Shown here in pieces: positions 12,804 to 25,588 of a stretch of DNA of 64,000 bases. The DNA is from Dipylidium caninum (lineage: Eukaryota; Platyhelminthes; Cestoda; Cyclophyllidea; Dipylidiidae), in NCBI GenBank assembly GCA_017562135.1, contig QEYB01001046.1, positions 3,658,001 to 3,722,000 on the forward strand, given 5' to 3'. The notes under the pieces were generated by a model, which did not search any database, was not told where the DNA came from, and saw only the letters and a program-made list of their open reading frames with translations. The first letter of the stretch is position 1; every line of letters begins with the position of its first letter. The translations under genes and the position numbers were made by a program.

Positions 12804-15800
12804 TCAAATATATTGCGAAGTAAGACCAAGTATCCTATTTAAAAGGGTTAAGTGGAGTGATGGGACCACAATATGCAACGGGTCATTACCAGCATCCAAG
12901 AGAAGTTGTTCTTTTCGTTTGTTAGCAAAGTACTTGGTGTGGTTTTGCGAACGGCTGGCCAGTTTGGCGTAGAGGCGCGCCTCCTCTTCCTTTTCAGCCT
13001 CGGGATCGCGTAAACCCGAGCTGGTGAACGGAGCGGTTGCACGTGGGACCATAGCACATCTGCCGGTGCCAATTCGGCTCACGAGGGCAAAATTCTCGGG
13101 GGTGGTTGCGGCGGGGTTTGCAGAGAGCGGTAGAATTGTACGCTCCAGCGTAAGGGCGGGAAGAACCCATTCATTCGCGTCTTCGTCAAAACTGAATTTT
13201 CGCAATACTTCTACTTTAATATTTCAGTAACGCAAGCACCATGCCTAGAAGAGATTGAGTTGATCCAGAAAGTACACGAGGCAGCGATCAATTAGTAGTG
13301 TAAAGGCTAGTTTTAAAAGACAAGCGCCCTATAGTGGGGTAATCACTGTCACAGTTATTTTTAATGAAATATGTAAAGGGGACAATAACGACTAGCCAGC
13401 TGCCGTACAAATTAGTAAAAATACAAGAAGTTTGCAAAAATGGCTAAATACTATATCTATTCACTTTTGGGATGGAGTTCGGAAAAGAGATCTACCTCTG
13501 AGGATATAAATCCTGTGTGAAGTATTAGACTACAGTCGTATTGGAAGAAAGAACCTAGAAGCATTGTTTTTAAAAGTTAATGATACTAGGCAGCCATGTG
13601 TGAATGAACTTTGATTTAAATAAGGCTGAGAGGAAATTAATAAGTTTACAAAAGCAGACAGAGCGTTTGGCAACTGTAAGCAATGATGTGTTAAGGAATG
13701 TCTGACTGACGAAAAAGTTCACTGGAGCACGTCGCGCGACTATAGCCACAATAAAAGAATACTCATTTAATACACAAAAGGCGCTGATGAGACAATGCTA
13801 TTAGCACCCCAAGTCTCACCAGGCTTGTTTCTTTATCTTGTCAAGATTGGCATAATTGCTATCTTTGCGAATACAGGGTTGGATTTTGTCAAGAATGGCC
13901 TGCAGAAGGCTCAGCTGTCGGTTCTGTTTGCGAATACACTCCAGATAGTCCTCACGATCAAGCTCAAACTCGCGCTGGAGGTCCTCAATTTCAATCTCAA
14001 GAGAACTCGTCTGCAAACAAGACAAACAATTATTTTAGGCTTCCAACACCTTTATAACCGGGATTTTCCAAACGCACAATCCGTAGATCAAATGGCTGAC
14101 CTAATACATTCTCTAGGACACTTGTTCATATAACCTGTTAGTGGTAGCAAAGAGTGAATTAGAGGATGCGGTGTTTGTCAAGGTTTAAACCAACCAAAAT
14201 GGGAAATCGAAGTCATAAATAAGTACCTTCTGTTTTTCGCATTGAAGGAGTTTGATTTTGTGCCGCAATTCATCCTGGACGCTCTCGTAGATTCCGAGCA
14301 TAATACCATCGTCGTCGAGGGTGGCATTAGCTTCGACGAGGAGGCGACGGCGCTCCTCAGCGTGTCGACGCCGACGCGAGCGCCGTTCGCGCACCTCCAC
14401 ATTGTTTGCCTCTTCTCCACCTACCATGTCCGCTTCTAGGAGGTGCAGTCTACAACACCCAACAAGTACACTTACTCTAGGGGAAGTATTCAGCATGATG
14501 AAGGAAGAGGAGTGAGTTCTTGGATGCAGGCAGTATTTCCGTGACTCGATTCTGCAACAGAGAGATCTGACGTAGCCATGGCAATAGACCTCACCCTGCA
14601 GTCTCTAAAAATAACTACGAATAGATACCCCAGAAGTTGCCTACGTAGTTAGGTTAAAGGCAAAGAACGCGGAGAGAGCGTGTACGGGTGTTAAGCCCTT
14701 CTACATTGATACAACTAATACGCACATGACGATAAAGTTGGGGCGGTATGCAAACTAACGGGTGAACTGTTTTAACTAAATAAACATAGACATTCCGAGA
14801 AACTCATGCACTAGACCTTATAGTTTGTAAAAAAACAACTCCAATGTCCATAAAATTAAACATTCAGAGGAATTGGTGAAGTCTACCAGCGACTGCCATA
14901 AGATCATATGTGTAAGGACGAAAGTGTCAATAAAAGTTAAGTGTGATAAAGTAAACGTGGTGCCGATAAAGAGCGCAAAAAAGGACTCAGAATAGTTGAG
15001 CACTTTTAAACAGAGGTTATTTGCGCCCAAAAATTGAATAAGTTTACATAAATAGCAGTCATTTTAAAAAATATCCGCAAATCGAGTTGGCATCTGACGA
15101 ACACTAATTGTGTATTCGGTGGGGTGAATATTGGTGAGAATGTCTCAGCTTTCAGTAGACTGCGTCGTTAGGAACGTTAAGAATTTTTGGAACAATGAAA
15201 CTAATAACCGGATGCAAGCAAGTCAAAGTTTGCTGTTAATAGGAGCAGTATTTTGGTCAAATTTGCAATAAACGCAAAATACGACACCTAATATAAATTC
15301 AAAGGTAGGAAACAGACTGCGAGACCGATGAGTTAACTGCTACATTCGGCTAAAGGGCGCATACTTGCGGAGCAACTCTGCCTTGGTGAGTTTATCGTAT
15401 TCTCGTGAAATGCCATCCAGAGGCGTGGTAAAGCCGAGGAGGGAAGTGGTTGTCAAATGGACGGCGAACTGCGGACGTGCAATCGTCGCTAATCCTTCCG
15501 ACTCTGCCTCCTCCTCCGTCGCTTCTAACTCTGATGCCGTCGTCGGCACCGACAGGCGGTAGGTCCGTGAGGTCAGACCACCATCTTGCAGTAAACCCGA
15601 CAAAGGCGATGACCACGACGTTTCTATATCATCCTCTAAAAGGTACCAAAATAAGCAGTGGAGATTTAATGAGAATGCGCAACATAAAGGGCTATTCAAG
15701 TGGATAAAAGAGAGATGAAAGGATATTGAGACCTATTCGGTGATGCAGTGGCTACGCGTAAAAAGTGAGAAACAAAGATTGGAATCCATTAAATGCCCAC

Positions 15801-18329
15801 GGACAACAAAACCGAAAACTTTTACCTTATCTAGATGCCAATTATTAAGAGTGAAAACAAGAGATTATTAATGTAGAGAAAACGAGCGAGTATACTGCTA
15901 TGAAGCCAAATGAAAGTTGTATCATCAACTGTCAGTCACTTCTATACCGACCGAAGTAGAACTGTGAACAAAGTCGTTGGGACATTCAACGGAATGGGAA
16001 GGGGGAATAAAAAGTAACAATACAAGTAATCAGACCTGATGCTTGTTTGGAAGTGGATAGTTTGTCTAATCGCAGGAATGGAAAAGCCTCAGATTCCGAA
16101 GCACGAAAATCGGGTGAGGAACGTATCGGGACAGTTAGATGACCGCCAATTGACTGTGCTATAGCAGAGTAGGTTTTTCAGTCAAACTAAGCACAATGCA
16201 AGTCGTGAACACCCTTCAAAAGATTCGTTACTCACTATCGACAACGACCGCATTTGCCATGTACTTCTCCTCCAGTTGTTTTATCTTAGTGTCGTAATGG
16301 TCTTTGAGTTTAGCGATCTCCTCCTGCAGTTTTACGGTGTTTGTGGCCTCAGCCACATACAAAGCCTCTTTGTCGCGCAATCTTCTCTCATAGTCCTTAA
16401 AAATGGGAAGAGACGAAACGCATGCAATACAACTTTAGGCAATCTTCTTAATATTAAAAAACAACAAATGCAAAACATTGTTTTAAGCGCACACATTTGT
16501 GGCTTTCCCCAAATTGTTAATAATTTTTATTTAAAACTTAGTGATCTTGGTTTGAATTAAAACTTACCTCTTTAATTTTCTGCCTTTCTCGAGCAAACTC
16601 ATCTGCCATCGTATCTGGGGGATATCTAACTTCGAATTTGCTAGGTAGGCTCATAGATTGGTCATGCTCCACCTTCTCTAACATACTCTTAAGACGAACT
16701 ATTTCTTCTTGATATTGACGCAAAAGAGCATCTTTAGGATCCTCATTAATTACTGGCTTATTTTTGATATTTTTGGCACGATTGGCATACCGCAAAGTGC
16801 TCAAAGTTTCATCGTAATTGTTGTCTGCAGGTGAAAGACATGCAATCATCAGCGTCTTTGTGTTGCCACCCAATGAATCCTAAAAGGAACAACCCAAGAA
16901 GGAATAATAATTACCTAATTTGCTTAATGAAAGTGGATAAATTCGGACTCAAATGAACTGATATAGCTGCATACTGTCATGCTTGAGGTAACCAACCCAT
17001 AACAATTTAAGTTCTAATAAGCATATTTACGACGTTTTCTAAAAAAAATAAATTATCAAACATGAAAGCGGTGAATATAAAATCCAAAAGGGGTTCCACA
17101 AACTTGAAGAAGTCTCGTGAGCTTGCTATCTCGATAAGGTACATGTCTTGAATTTGCGTCCACGAGAGCTGAAATGACATTTCCGAGGGCGGAGAGACTA
17201 AGATTGATTTTGGTGGCTTCTTTAAGTCTATCACCAGTGGCACCCGTTTTTGATTGCCTTTCTGAACCAGCCAGATCGACAAGGTTAAGTTTTCCGGCCC
17301 TCAAGTGTTCCATAGCAGTTTTCACATCTAAGGTTACCATTTCAAGATAAATGGTAAAGATGGAATGCGACCGACTACTATCCGCATTCATCAAAGTCGC
17401 TCCGACATGACGATTCCTCCAGCCTTGTTCCATGATAATCTTTAAATTTGCATCAATATTACCCAAGGCATGCAACACATTATGTAAGTTACGAATGAGA
17501 ATAACTAACTCTACAGTCTTCAACACACTTCACTTTGTGCATTGATAAACCATTTACGAAAATGCCTTTTTCAGGATGTTCCTTTAGTTCACATTTGATT
17601 TTCGGGTCCTTTCTGAGAAGATCACGAAGGTCTTCATTGTAAATTTCCAAAAATGACGCATGTAACAAGTATTTGACATCAGAACTGACAGCAGTTGTTT
17701 CAAAGATGTGTTCAAACGATCTAAATTGAGAGCGTAATACAGATTCCGATGGTATTGTGAGGTAGAGGACTGGAAACAAGGTTTAACAGCATATCGGTTG
17801 GAGAGTAAGAAAAAAAAGGTGCGTTATCATTGAGGATCCCACAAAAAGGGAGGCTGACAAAGATGGCTGATAGAAGTTGCCAAGGTTAATATCACCGAGA
17901 AAATGAGCCCAAGACTGAAATTTAACCCTATGCATAAAATCCGCATGTGATCGAATGAATCAGAGAATGCAAACTGTCATACCTCGAAATGACACCCTTA
18001 TTCACAAAATCATTAGTTACACCTTGCATTGTAAAGGTTTTGCCGCAACCTGTCTGCCCATATGCAAATATTGTTCCATTATAGCCTTCTGTCACGCCTT
18101 CAACCAACGGGTAAACGATATCTGCATATATTTGTTCAGTAGTTGATGTGCAGTCAAAAGCTCCATCAAAAAAAAACGTCTTAGGGGGATCCTTAACTCG
18201 GGAAGGGTTAACAATCGAGCATCGTCCATGGTTTGGATCAATTTCCACAATCTCCTTACAATCCAAAGTCTTTTCTCTAGCGTTAAGCGGCCTACACCGA
18301 ACGATAACCTTTACGGACTCGACCGTCAT
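12804..18329 (-). CDS. KIF17: Homodimeric kinesin-2 motor, KIF17/OSM-3 homologue, complete (812 aa)
   Basis: Plus-end microtubule motor; relatives carry intraflagellar transport cargo along cilia and vesicles in neurons. Exons: 18329-17983, 17720-17510, 17439-17104, 16879-16568, 16395-16236, 15635-15365, 14449-14227, 14010-13820, 13191-12804; phases close exactly to 813 codons. The motor occupies about residues 1-340: [12 protein letters not shown] (P-loop, residues 91-98), NADSSRSHS (switch I, near 204-212), NLVDLAGSE (switch II, near 237-245), then [17 protein letters not shown] leading into the neck. A coiled coil follows ([29 protein letters not shown]), then an acidic middle, an Arg/Glu-rich segment and the KIF17-specific tail block [19 protein letters not shown] followed by [13 protein letters not shown]. 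The protein is shorter than human KIF17 (just over 1000), with the loss in the stalk. The motor and tail make the subfamily call firm. Confidence 0.95.
14194..14216 (+). repeat. Copy 1 of a 23-nt near-perfect repeat
   Basis: Begins CCAAAATGGGAAATCG and matches 40394-40416 at 22 of 23 bases, with the only difference at 14211. It lies in an intron of KIF17. Confidence 0.6.
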
Positions 18330-20072
18330 CCTGCAACTAATGCCTTGGTCCCACCGTCATGATTTGAACATACTAACTCAAGATATCCCATCATCATCGT
18401 CTCCTAAGTATTCCGTTTAGCCACCCACCGGAAGAAGACGCAGAGCCAATTGCGAAATGTTCATCGGTTTAACGCCAAATTTTGAACTCAGGTCACCATA
18501 CGGCGTAAAAGGGACTTTAGAATGGTCTAAGAAAATGCAAAGTCTCGGTAGTAACCAATAGAATTGCAGAGCTGGCTATGTTCAAATCGAACGTCAAATT
18601 TAAAATTTTGCATATTTGTATGCTTAAGGTAATAATCTATGACGATGTAGTTAAACGCGCTCATTGCCGAGACAATGAGTCCACCGTCAATCTAGTACCT
18701 ATAAATAAGGATGCGCTTATTTCATATTTAGTGCCCACTTAGCAAGGTGAATGCAAAGAATAAGTGCTTGTTTTTGAGCCCAGATGACATTTGCTCAACA
18801 TCCACCCACCTATATCATATGCCTCTGGGCCCGATCTATGGCGCCCCACATTCATCAGTCCCCATAGTGCTCTTACTTATAGGATTCATGTATTTAGCCC
18901 CTAAGGACCCTCTCTGCTTCTGCTACTGCATGTTCTGGTGTTTTATATAATTGCTTGCTACTTTTGCTCGAGGGGTGAGTTAATTATAATCACGTTTACC
19001 TTGCCGAGCCTGTCCCTCATATCTCGCTCAAACCACACACATTTGTAACTTCTGTTTTTAAAGCTATTTCAAAAACAAGTGACAGTCAACAGACTCCCAA
19101 TAAACACAGGGACTGTAGACGTTGAGCAACTGTAGCTTGGACTTTGAGGAAAGGGATTTTCATTTGACTTTCCAATAACGATAAGAGACAACTGATATAA
19201 CACGCTATTTTGTATAGTGGCTATTAATTATAAATCTTATTGTCTTGAATGGATTGGTTTAGATTGAGTTAATTAATATCGACGTTGATGTGTGCAGAAC
19301 ATGGAAGGTATGCTAGGATGGCTGGGTACTTACGTAATTTGTAGATGACACCATTTGACATTAAATGGCAGTCCTTACTAAACCATTTTCACCCAAAAGC
19401 CAAAATTTTGAGTAATTAGCGAGGCAGCAGATATGAAAATATTGAGCATTTGCCAAATTTTCATGGTTAGATTTGATTTCACACTACGCTATCAGCCTTG
19501 GGTGTAGCCTATGGCAATTGTAATATGCATGGTAAACAGAAAACATGAAATCTGGGGAGGGTTGGTGATGGGAAAGCTCTTAAAGTTTAATTAACCACTC
19601 GAAACAGTGACTGCTCAATAATCCAGGAAGTAGGTGTAGTACTGCCTTGATGGGGCTTTTTACATCAGAGACTGTGTGAAAAATAGATATGGTATATTTT
19701 CCTTCAGAGGTGGACACTTCGGTAGATAATTTACAAATCCTTAGGAATAAGAATTTACTGAGGTAGCAGATGAGAGTTATAATTATATTAATAAGCTTTG
19801 TATTTAGAGATATGCACGTCTTTTCCCATTTCACTGGTAATTCATGCACATGGTAAATGCAAATTACAGATATTTGGATTTTCGACTAGTCTGGAATTAT
19901 CTGTGGCAAATTTAGCGTTTCTATGCTATTGGGATAGATCGCCACATCATACTTTCATGTGTTAATCAGTTGCCTGCACAGGTATCAGTGCCGTCGACGT
20001 TCCCTCTTTTACTAGTTCGTATTCCCATTTTTGAGCCACTTATCATGTTGTAAAAGTAGAGGGAAGGTGGAT

Positions 20073-20113
20073 TCCAGGGAGGCGGGGGAGGAGGGGGGAG
20101 GGGGCGGTGGTTG
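20073..20113 (+). repeat. G-rich tract with G-quadruplex potential
   Basis: Several runs of three to six G separated by one or two bases on the plus strand, in intergenic DNA upstream of KIF17. Confidence 0.6.
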
Positions 20114-21428
20114 GAAATGGTGGAGGGGAAGGGAGTTTGTGTTCTCGTCTGCAGTTTTCACCGAAACTAGTCGAATTGTGCTGAGAAAGGTAGTCACGAT
20201 GGTATAGATGCTTTTAGTGGTTCATTGCAAATCATGTAAGTTTATTTTTATGGATTTTACCGGTTCTGGACAAGTGACTGTTTGTCGCCGATTTTCCTTG
20301 AAGTGCTATTACCGAATAATATGGGGAGTTAGTTTGCAAACTATGTGTCATATTTGGCAGTAATTGGAAAATATACAGCCATGTAAGGTGAAGGAGTAAA
20401 TAGGCTGTTGGTTGGAGAGCCGAAACGCTCGCGCGGAGGCTGTGGCAATTAGTGATTGTAGGACAGCCTACAGCCGCGGCTGGAACCGGACAAACTAAAT
20501 TTACCGCTGATGAGAAACGATTCAAGTTGCAGTTCACTTCCCGTAAAACCTCAAAATACGAAACAACATATACCATTTGTGATAACCGTATGAATAGTGT
20601 TTCGGTGGGAAAATGTTTTATTTTTCCATGAACTCCGTAAATTCCTTCCCCAAAATATTATTTAACATAAAAGCAAATGTTCTTTTCTTGGCGATCCTTA
20701 TGTTCTCTTCGTCTAACACCTCGTCAGGCCATTGTTGTGATCATTTTAAGCTGATGAACGTGTCTACATCTTGTTAAATTTTCTTTCCCACAACTCCTTA
20801 TTAGACTACCTTTTATGTTACGCCGACGACGAGAAAGTGTAACTCGCTGGCTGACGCTGATGGCACTTCAATAGAATTCCTTTTCTTGCACTTGGCTAAT
20901 GCAGCACATCACCTACACTTTATTGCTGGTCAGTTAGGTGGTTAATTTGCATATTATAGTGTCTTGGAGGGACTCATGGTTCCCAGGACACTTAGCTTTC
21001 ATATCCTCCACTCGTATGGGGAGGAGTCAATTTTAACTCCGTTAATTAAAAATCCTTCTGCCGAAACTGTAAGGTCATACAGCTGCCAATTAAAGTAGTG
21101 TGATCATACACATCGCTACTTACCGCTCTACTCCACGTCGAGCCACTTGACCGCAAAGACACCTCCATCGGCGGGTTCGCCCCGAAAGCGCAGCACAAAT
21201 GAGGAAGTGTCCGTTCAAAATGACGTTGAAATTTAATTTCTCGGCTGCAGTAGGGCAGTGTCGTCAGACTCTCCTTCGACAAATTTTTTTACGCTCGGGA
21301 AAGGAATAAATGATAATGGAATCCATCGACACCACTTAGTGGAACAAAGTGTCTCTGCCTCATTTCATACAAGAACAACTTTTACTCCCATTGTTCATAA
21401 CCTGGAATGTCCGAGCAGATTCGCGAGG

Positions 21429-21545
21429 ATGGATCTGACAACTGCTCTTATACTATTTTTGCTATGTTTTACAAGAGTAATTACAACGCTAAAGCCCCAT
21501 AAATCTTGGGGTTTATTTGGCTTGAAGCAGAGGCGTTCTTGTTAA
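21429..21545 (+). other. Short open frame with signal-peptide-like start (weak candidate)
   Basis: A 38-codon frame starts MDLTTALILFLLCF, a short hydrophobic stretch typical of signal peptides, then a basic segment ending KQRRSC. The same frame is open upstream of this methionine. No homology is recognised. It could be a small secreted peptide or chance. Confidence 0.15.
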
Positions 21546-24500
21546 CAAATGACAGCGAAACAGTCACCGAACTTACCAACGAAGCTCGTGTTCGCGACAG
21601 CCTGTTTCCATACCGAAGAGGAATGGTCTGGGTTTTTTACCCATTTGAAGAAACTAACGACATGCTTCGCTTCCAAAAAGCGCTCCATTTAGTGGGCATC
21701 GGCATAACCCTCCTTTCTACCACCGTCAGGATGCTGAAACCGTGAAAAAACAGTATGCTTGTCCTAAAACTAACTGCGGCAATATGCAACAGATTCCATC
21801 CGACTCCTGTCACCTCGATGACGTAAAACTATAGCCCGATGCCGCACATCATCGGTGCGCCTTCGTAGTACTCGTGTCCAAACGAGAAGTTAGTCGTTGA
21901 GCATTTGCGAAAAGTAGTTATTCGATCAGACTGCTAACACTTTTTATCTCCTACTTCCTCGCTACTTGATGGTTCTTAGTTGGCAATAAGCCTAGCAACT
22001 CCTTCATGCCTATTTCCCTTCTTCTGCCTTCGTGGTGTCATTGGAAGCCAAAAACTCAGAAAATGACAGAGTTTTAACTATAATGTTTGGTTACAATGGT
22101 TTTCTTTTAAACAACGCGAACTTTTGAATTGGCAGCTTGTGCTTGTAATTGAATTTATTCGGACGCCACTTTCAGTGTCTGGCCAGCTGGCCACGGGCTA
22201 CAACACCACTTGGGCTTGTGCGCAGGACCTAAGCAAATGTAATTTTCTACTTCCTACTTCCGGCATTAAATACGTAGGTTTTGAAATTAAACAATTGATC
22301 TCGGCAATGTCCAAGCAACAAGGAGTGCCCCTTGTTGGTGTCTGTGTGTCACTAACATCCTCATTGCTGAGCAGGTGTGGGTGGTGCGCAGGCAGTGACG
22401 ACGTCTGTGTCTGCCGCCCCTCCATTCCGCAAACAGCCAAGGGGCATTGAATGCATGGATCTCTCGCCTCTAAGACATTTGGTGGGCAGGAGAGGGAGTA
22501 TTCTTTGAGCCTGCTCACCATCTCTAACCTCTGTCGTATATCCCGGTGAAATTTACCACTTCCGCAGGCGCTTCTCTTGCAGTTTTACTTTCACGCACGA
22601 TGATCTGCATCGGAATAAACTTGAGAGTGAAAAGCGGAAAAACAGGATCGTTAATGGCTGGAGTGCAAATCACTGTTGCCAAATTGGGTCGTTTTTCCAC
22701 GAAATCTACACAAAAAACGTGACTAGTAGCCCAGAGCGCTTCCATTAGTGAGACAACTGCTGACAAAAGGAGTGGCAGCGGGTCGAGGTGAGCAGGAGTG
22801 CTCGCGAACCACGCACGCATCGCCTTCCACGCACTGGCTACGTCGGCGGGCCGAAGAATTAAGCTTCCTTGTGCTTGTGGTCGACCTTTGAGCGCGTCGG
22901 CCCTTCCAACCCCCTTTCTTGGCACGCTAGCAGTCAGTCATTTAACCCTCGGCCCACTTTCAGTTATTCACCAGACACAAAATAATATAAAGGGGCGTCG
23001 AAAAGCATTATGCTACAGTGATTACGAGCGCCGTTCCAAGAATTTGCGCATTTTTTTACTAGCTGGTAGTGTTACACAGCTGAGGCCTCAGGTCGTTTTA
23101 ATTGGGCTGCGAAATTACGAAGGCTGCGTCAAAAGCTTGGACATAACTCCACGGGAGACAATTCTTCTCCTTTCAGGAGCATTAAAACGCCTTTCAATGA
23201 TAAAAATGTCAAAAAGCCCCCTAAGGGGCGTATTGACCTTGGCTTGAGAAGCTGTGAGGGGGAGGAGTGCCAACATTAAGGCTGTCCAATGCTCCTCCGC
23301 CCTAACGACGACAGTGGCCAAAGTGTGTGATACTCAGGCATACTTTCGCGTAGGATTCTGAGAGCACATTTTCTCTGGCGAGCTTACTTGAATTTACCAA
23401 ATCTGTGAGAGGCACACTTGAATTATGAGTCACGGGCGTATAAAGGTGGGCAGTGGCCTCTGAAATGAATGCAAAGCATTCAGAAATAGACCCATAATTT
23501 CTGCCTCCTCCGAGACTGTTTTCCTCTCACACGTCAGAAGAAAAGAAACACGAAGGTCGGAAAAGTCTACAGTGGTCTGATTCCTCATTGCGCAAAGATG
23601 CAAGTGGCAGACCAGGCGGGAAAGGATTCGGTATCCTGACAGGCCTCATTTTGTCCAAATGACGACTTTCTTCCTAGGATGTCACAACTCGGCGTAATAG
23701 TAGGGCAGTCAGATATCACCCGGAACTGGGCGTCAGTTCGGCTTTGATTCCTCAAGTCTTTCGCACGATTATAAAATAGTCCGCGGATGGAGCAACAGCC
23801 CGCCCCGATACGTGAATTAGGGAACTTCCAACAATCAAATAAAGGACAAAAGATGTGGCTGCTAAAGGGAACTGATTCCATTTGCCGAGAAAAGAGCCCC
23901 CGACTGGTCAGTCTGCGGCCTCAGGGACTGTGTATCCGACTAAGCGGTCTGCCTGGCATATGACGTGAAATCGGCCAGTGCTGGTCAAGAGAATGACAAC
24001 ATAGGATGTAACAGCCGCCACGAGATATAATGTGGACGTTGAACTCAAAATAGACCTAAGGTGCTAACGCCGGTAGCGTTCCTTCCTGGACCGGGTTTCT
24101 TGCCTAAGTTTTCCCTCAATACATCACTTTCAATGGCTGCGTACCGGTGTAGCGTTTGCTGCGTCGTCTGCGAGGGGGAAACTTCACGGAGAATGGCGGA
24201 ACGGGCCTTGTACATCCATTTCGCGAGGGAGGACGGGTAAAGCAGGGAATAACGCGTAGCTTCTACCATTCTGCTGTCTACGATGCGTTTTAACTTCAGA
24301 TGGAGAAACGAAACCGCTGCAATGTGGATTTGAGATTTGAATCGCTGCACACTTTCGCCCAGCGCACATCCGTTTTCTGTGCAAAATTACAACATACACT
24401 TGGGTGGTTGTGGGCTTTTGAAAAAAGGCACTTTTGATGGATTAACCGAGCGTCCCCTTCTTCCAAGTGAGGAGAGAACGTCAACTGGACACGCTTTTGA

Positions 24501-25563
24501 GAGTGAGCAGGTGACTCGGTCGAGTGACATGGGGCCTAAATGAAAGCGGCAGCGTTGAAACGCAACTGCCCCCCCACGCGCCTTCGACTCCCGCGACGAC
24601 TCGACGCGGACAGCCTCGGTGGCTCCATCTGCCACGCTGGTTGCAACAATATATGCCCCAAGAAGAGCTTCCCTGTCATGGCCCAGCAGGGGGATAGAGT
24701 GCACGGAAGAGCGGTGGTGGCCACATGGGAACCAGTGCATTTTAAGAAGCCATTACCAATCGCGCCCACGAGGCCTGCCTTTTGCAGTCTTGACCGCTTA
24801 CGACAAGAAGATACCATCTGTGAGCTGTATTGCCACTTTTGAATTGAAGGAGCAATCTCTTAGGGCCCTTGTCGCTGGGGGAGGGCATGTCTGTTTTAGC
24901 TGCAGACGCTTCGTCTCGCCTTCGCAATTGGGTTAATCAGCTCATTTCTCTCCTTTCTCTTCGGCGGGGGGAACGATGTTAGCCAGAGAAAGCCAGAGGG
25001 GATTTGCTGATGGGACCAGATGACTGGAAGAGTTGTTATACTTTCACAAATTATTGCTGACTTTGGGCGGCGGACGCAGAGTCGCAGGCAACTTAGCCGC
25101 GATTGATGCTCTTTGCACTGGTTTCCCTCATGACGACGCCACAACGGTGCCTTAAACAAATGGCGGTCACTGAATGTAAAAGTACATTTTCGAAATTTCA
25201 TTGATGATTACCATGAGAGTCGATGACAAGGTCGAGTAATCACTTTCCTCCCACGAAAGTGGAGCCTCTGCAGGCGAAGGCGAGAGACTGGGAGCCAACA
25301 CCTCGAAGTGACAGGGACGCCAACGAACACGTCGCCCCACCTCACCCCCGAGTTGATCATTCTCGCTCGCAATTACACTGGCAAGGGCGGTTTCCCGGTG
25401 CTAGGGAAATTTTATCATGAGAACATGTTAGTTCCGTCAGCAAAGGTGGCATTTGTCCAGTTATTGGTAGGTTTCGGTCAGGGTAATTATGTGCACAAAA
25501 GCAGGCTTCCATTCAGAAGAAGAAAATGTTTGTCAATCAATCATTGGCTCAATCTGCTCCGCG

Positions 25564-25588
25564 ATGAATGAATGAATGAATGAATGAA
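25564..25588. repeat. ATGA tetranucleotide microsatellite
   Basis: About six perfect units of ATGA in intergenic DNA. Confidence 0.9.

Noticed and set aside
22124..25571. Dense overlapping open frames on both strands between 22 and 26 kb
   Set aside because: They overlap one another in all frames, lack family motifs and lie in GC-richer DNA where stops are rarer.
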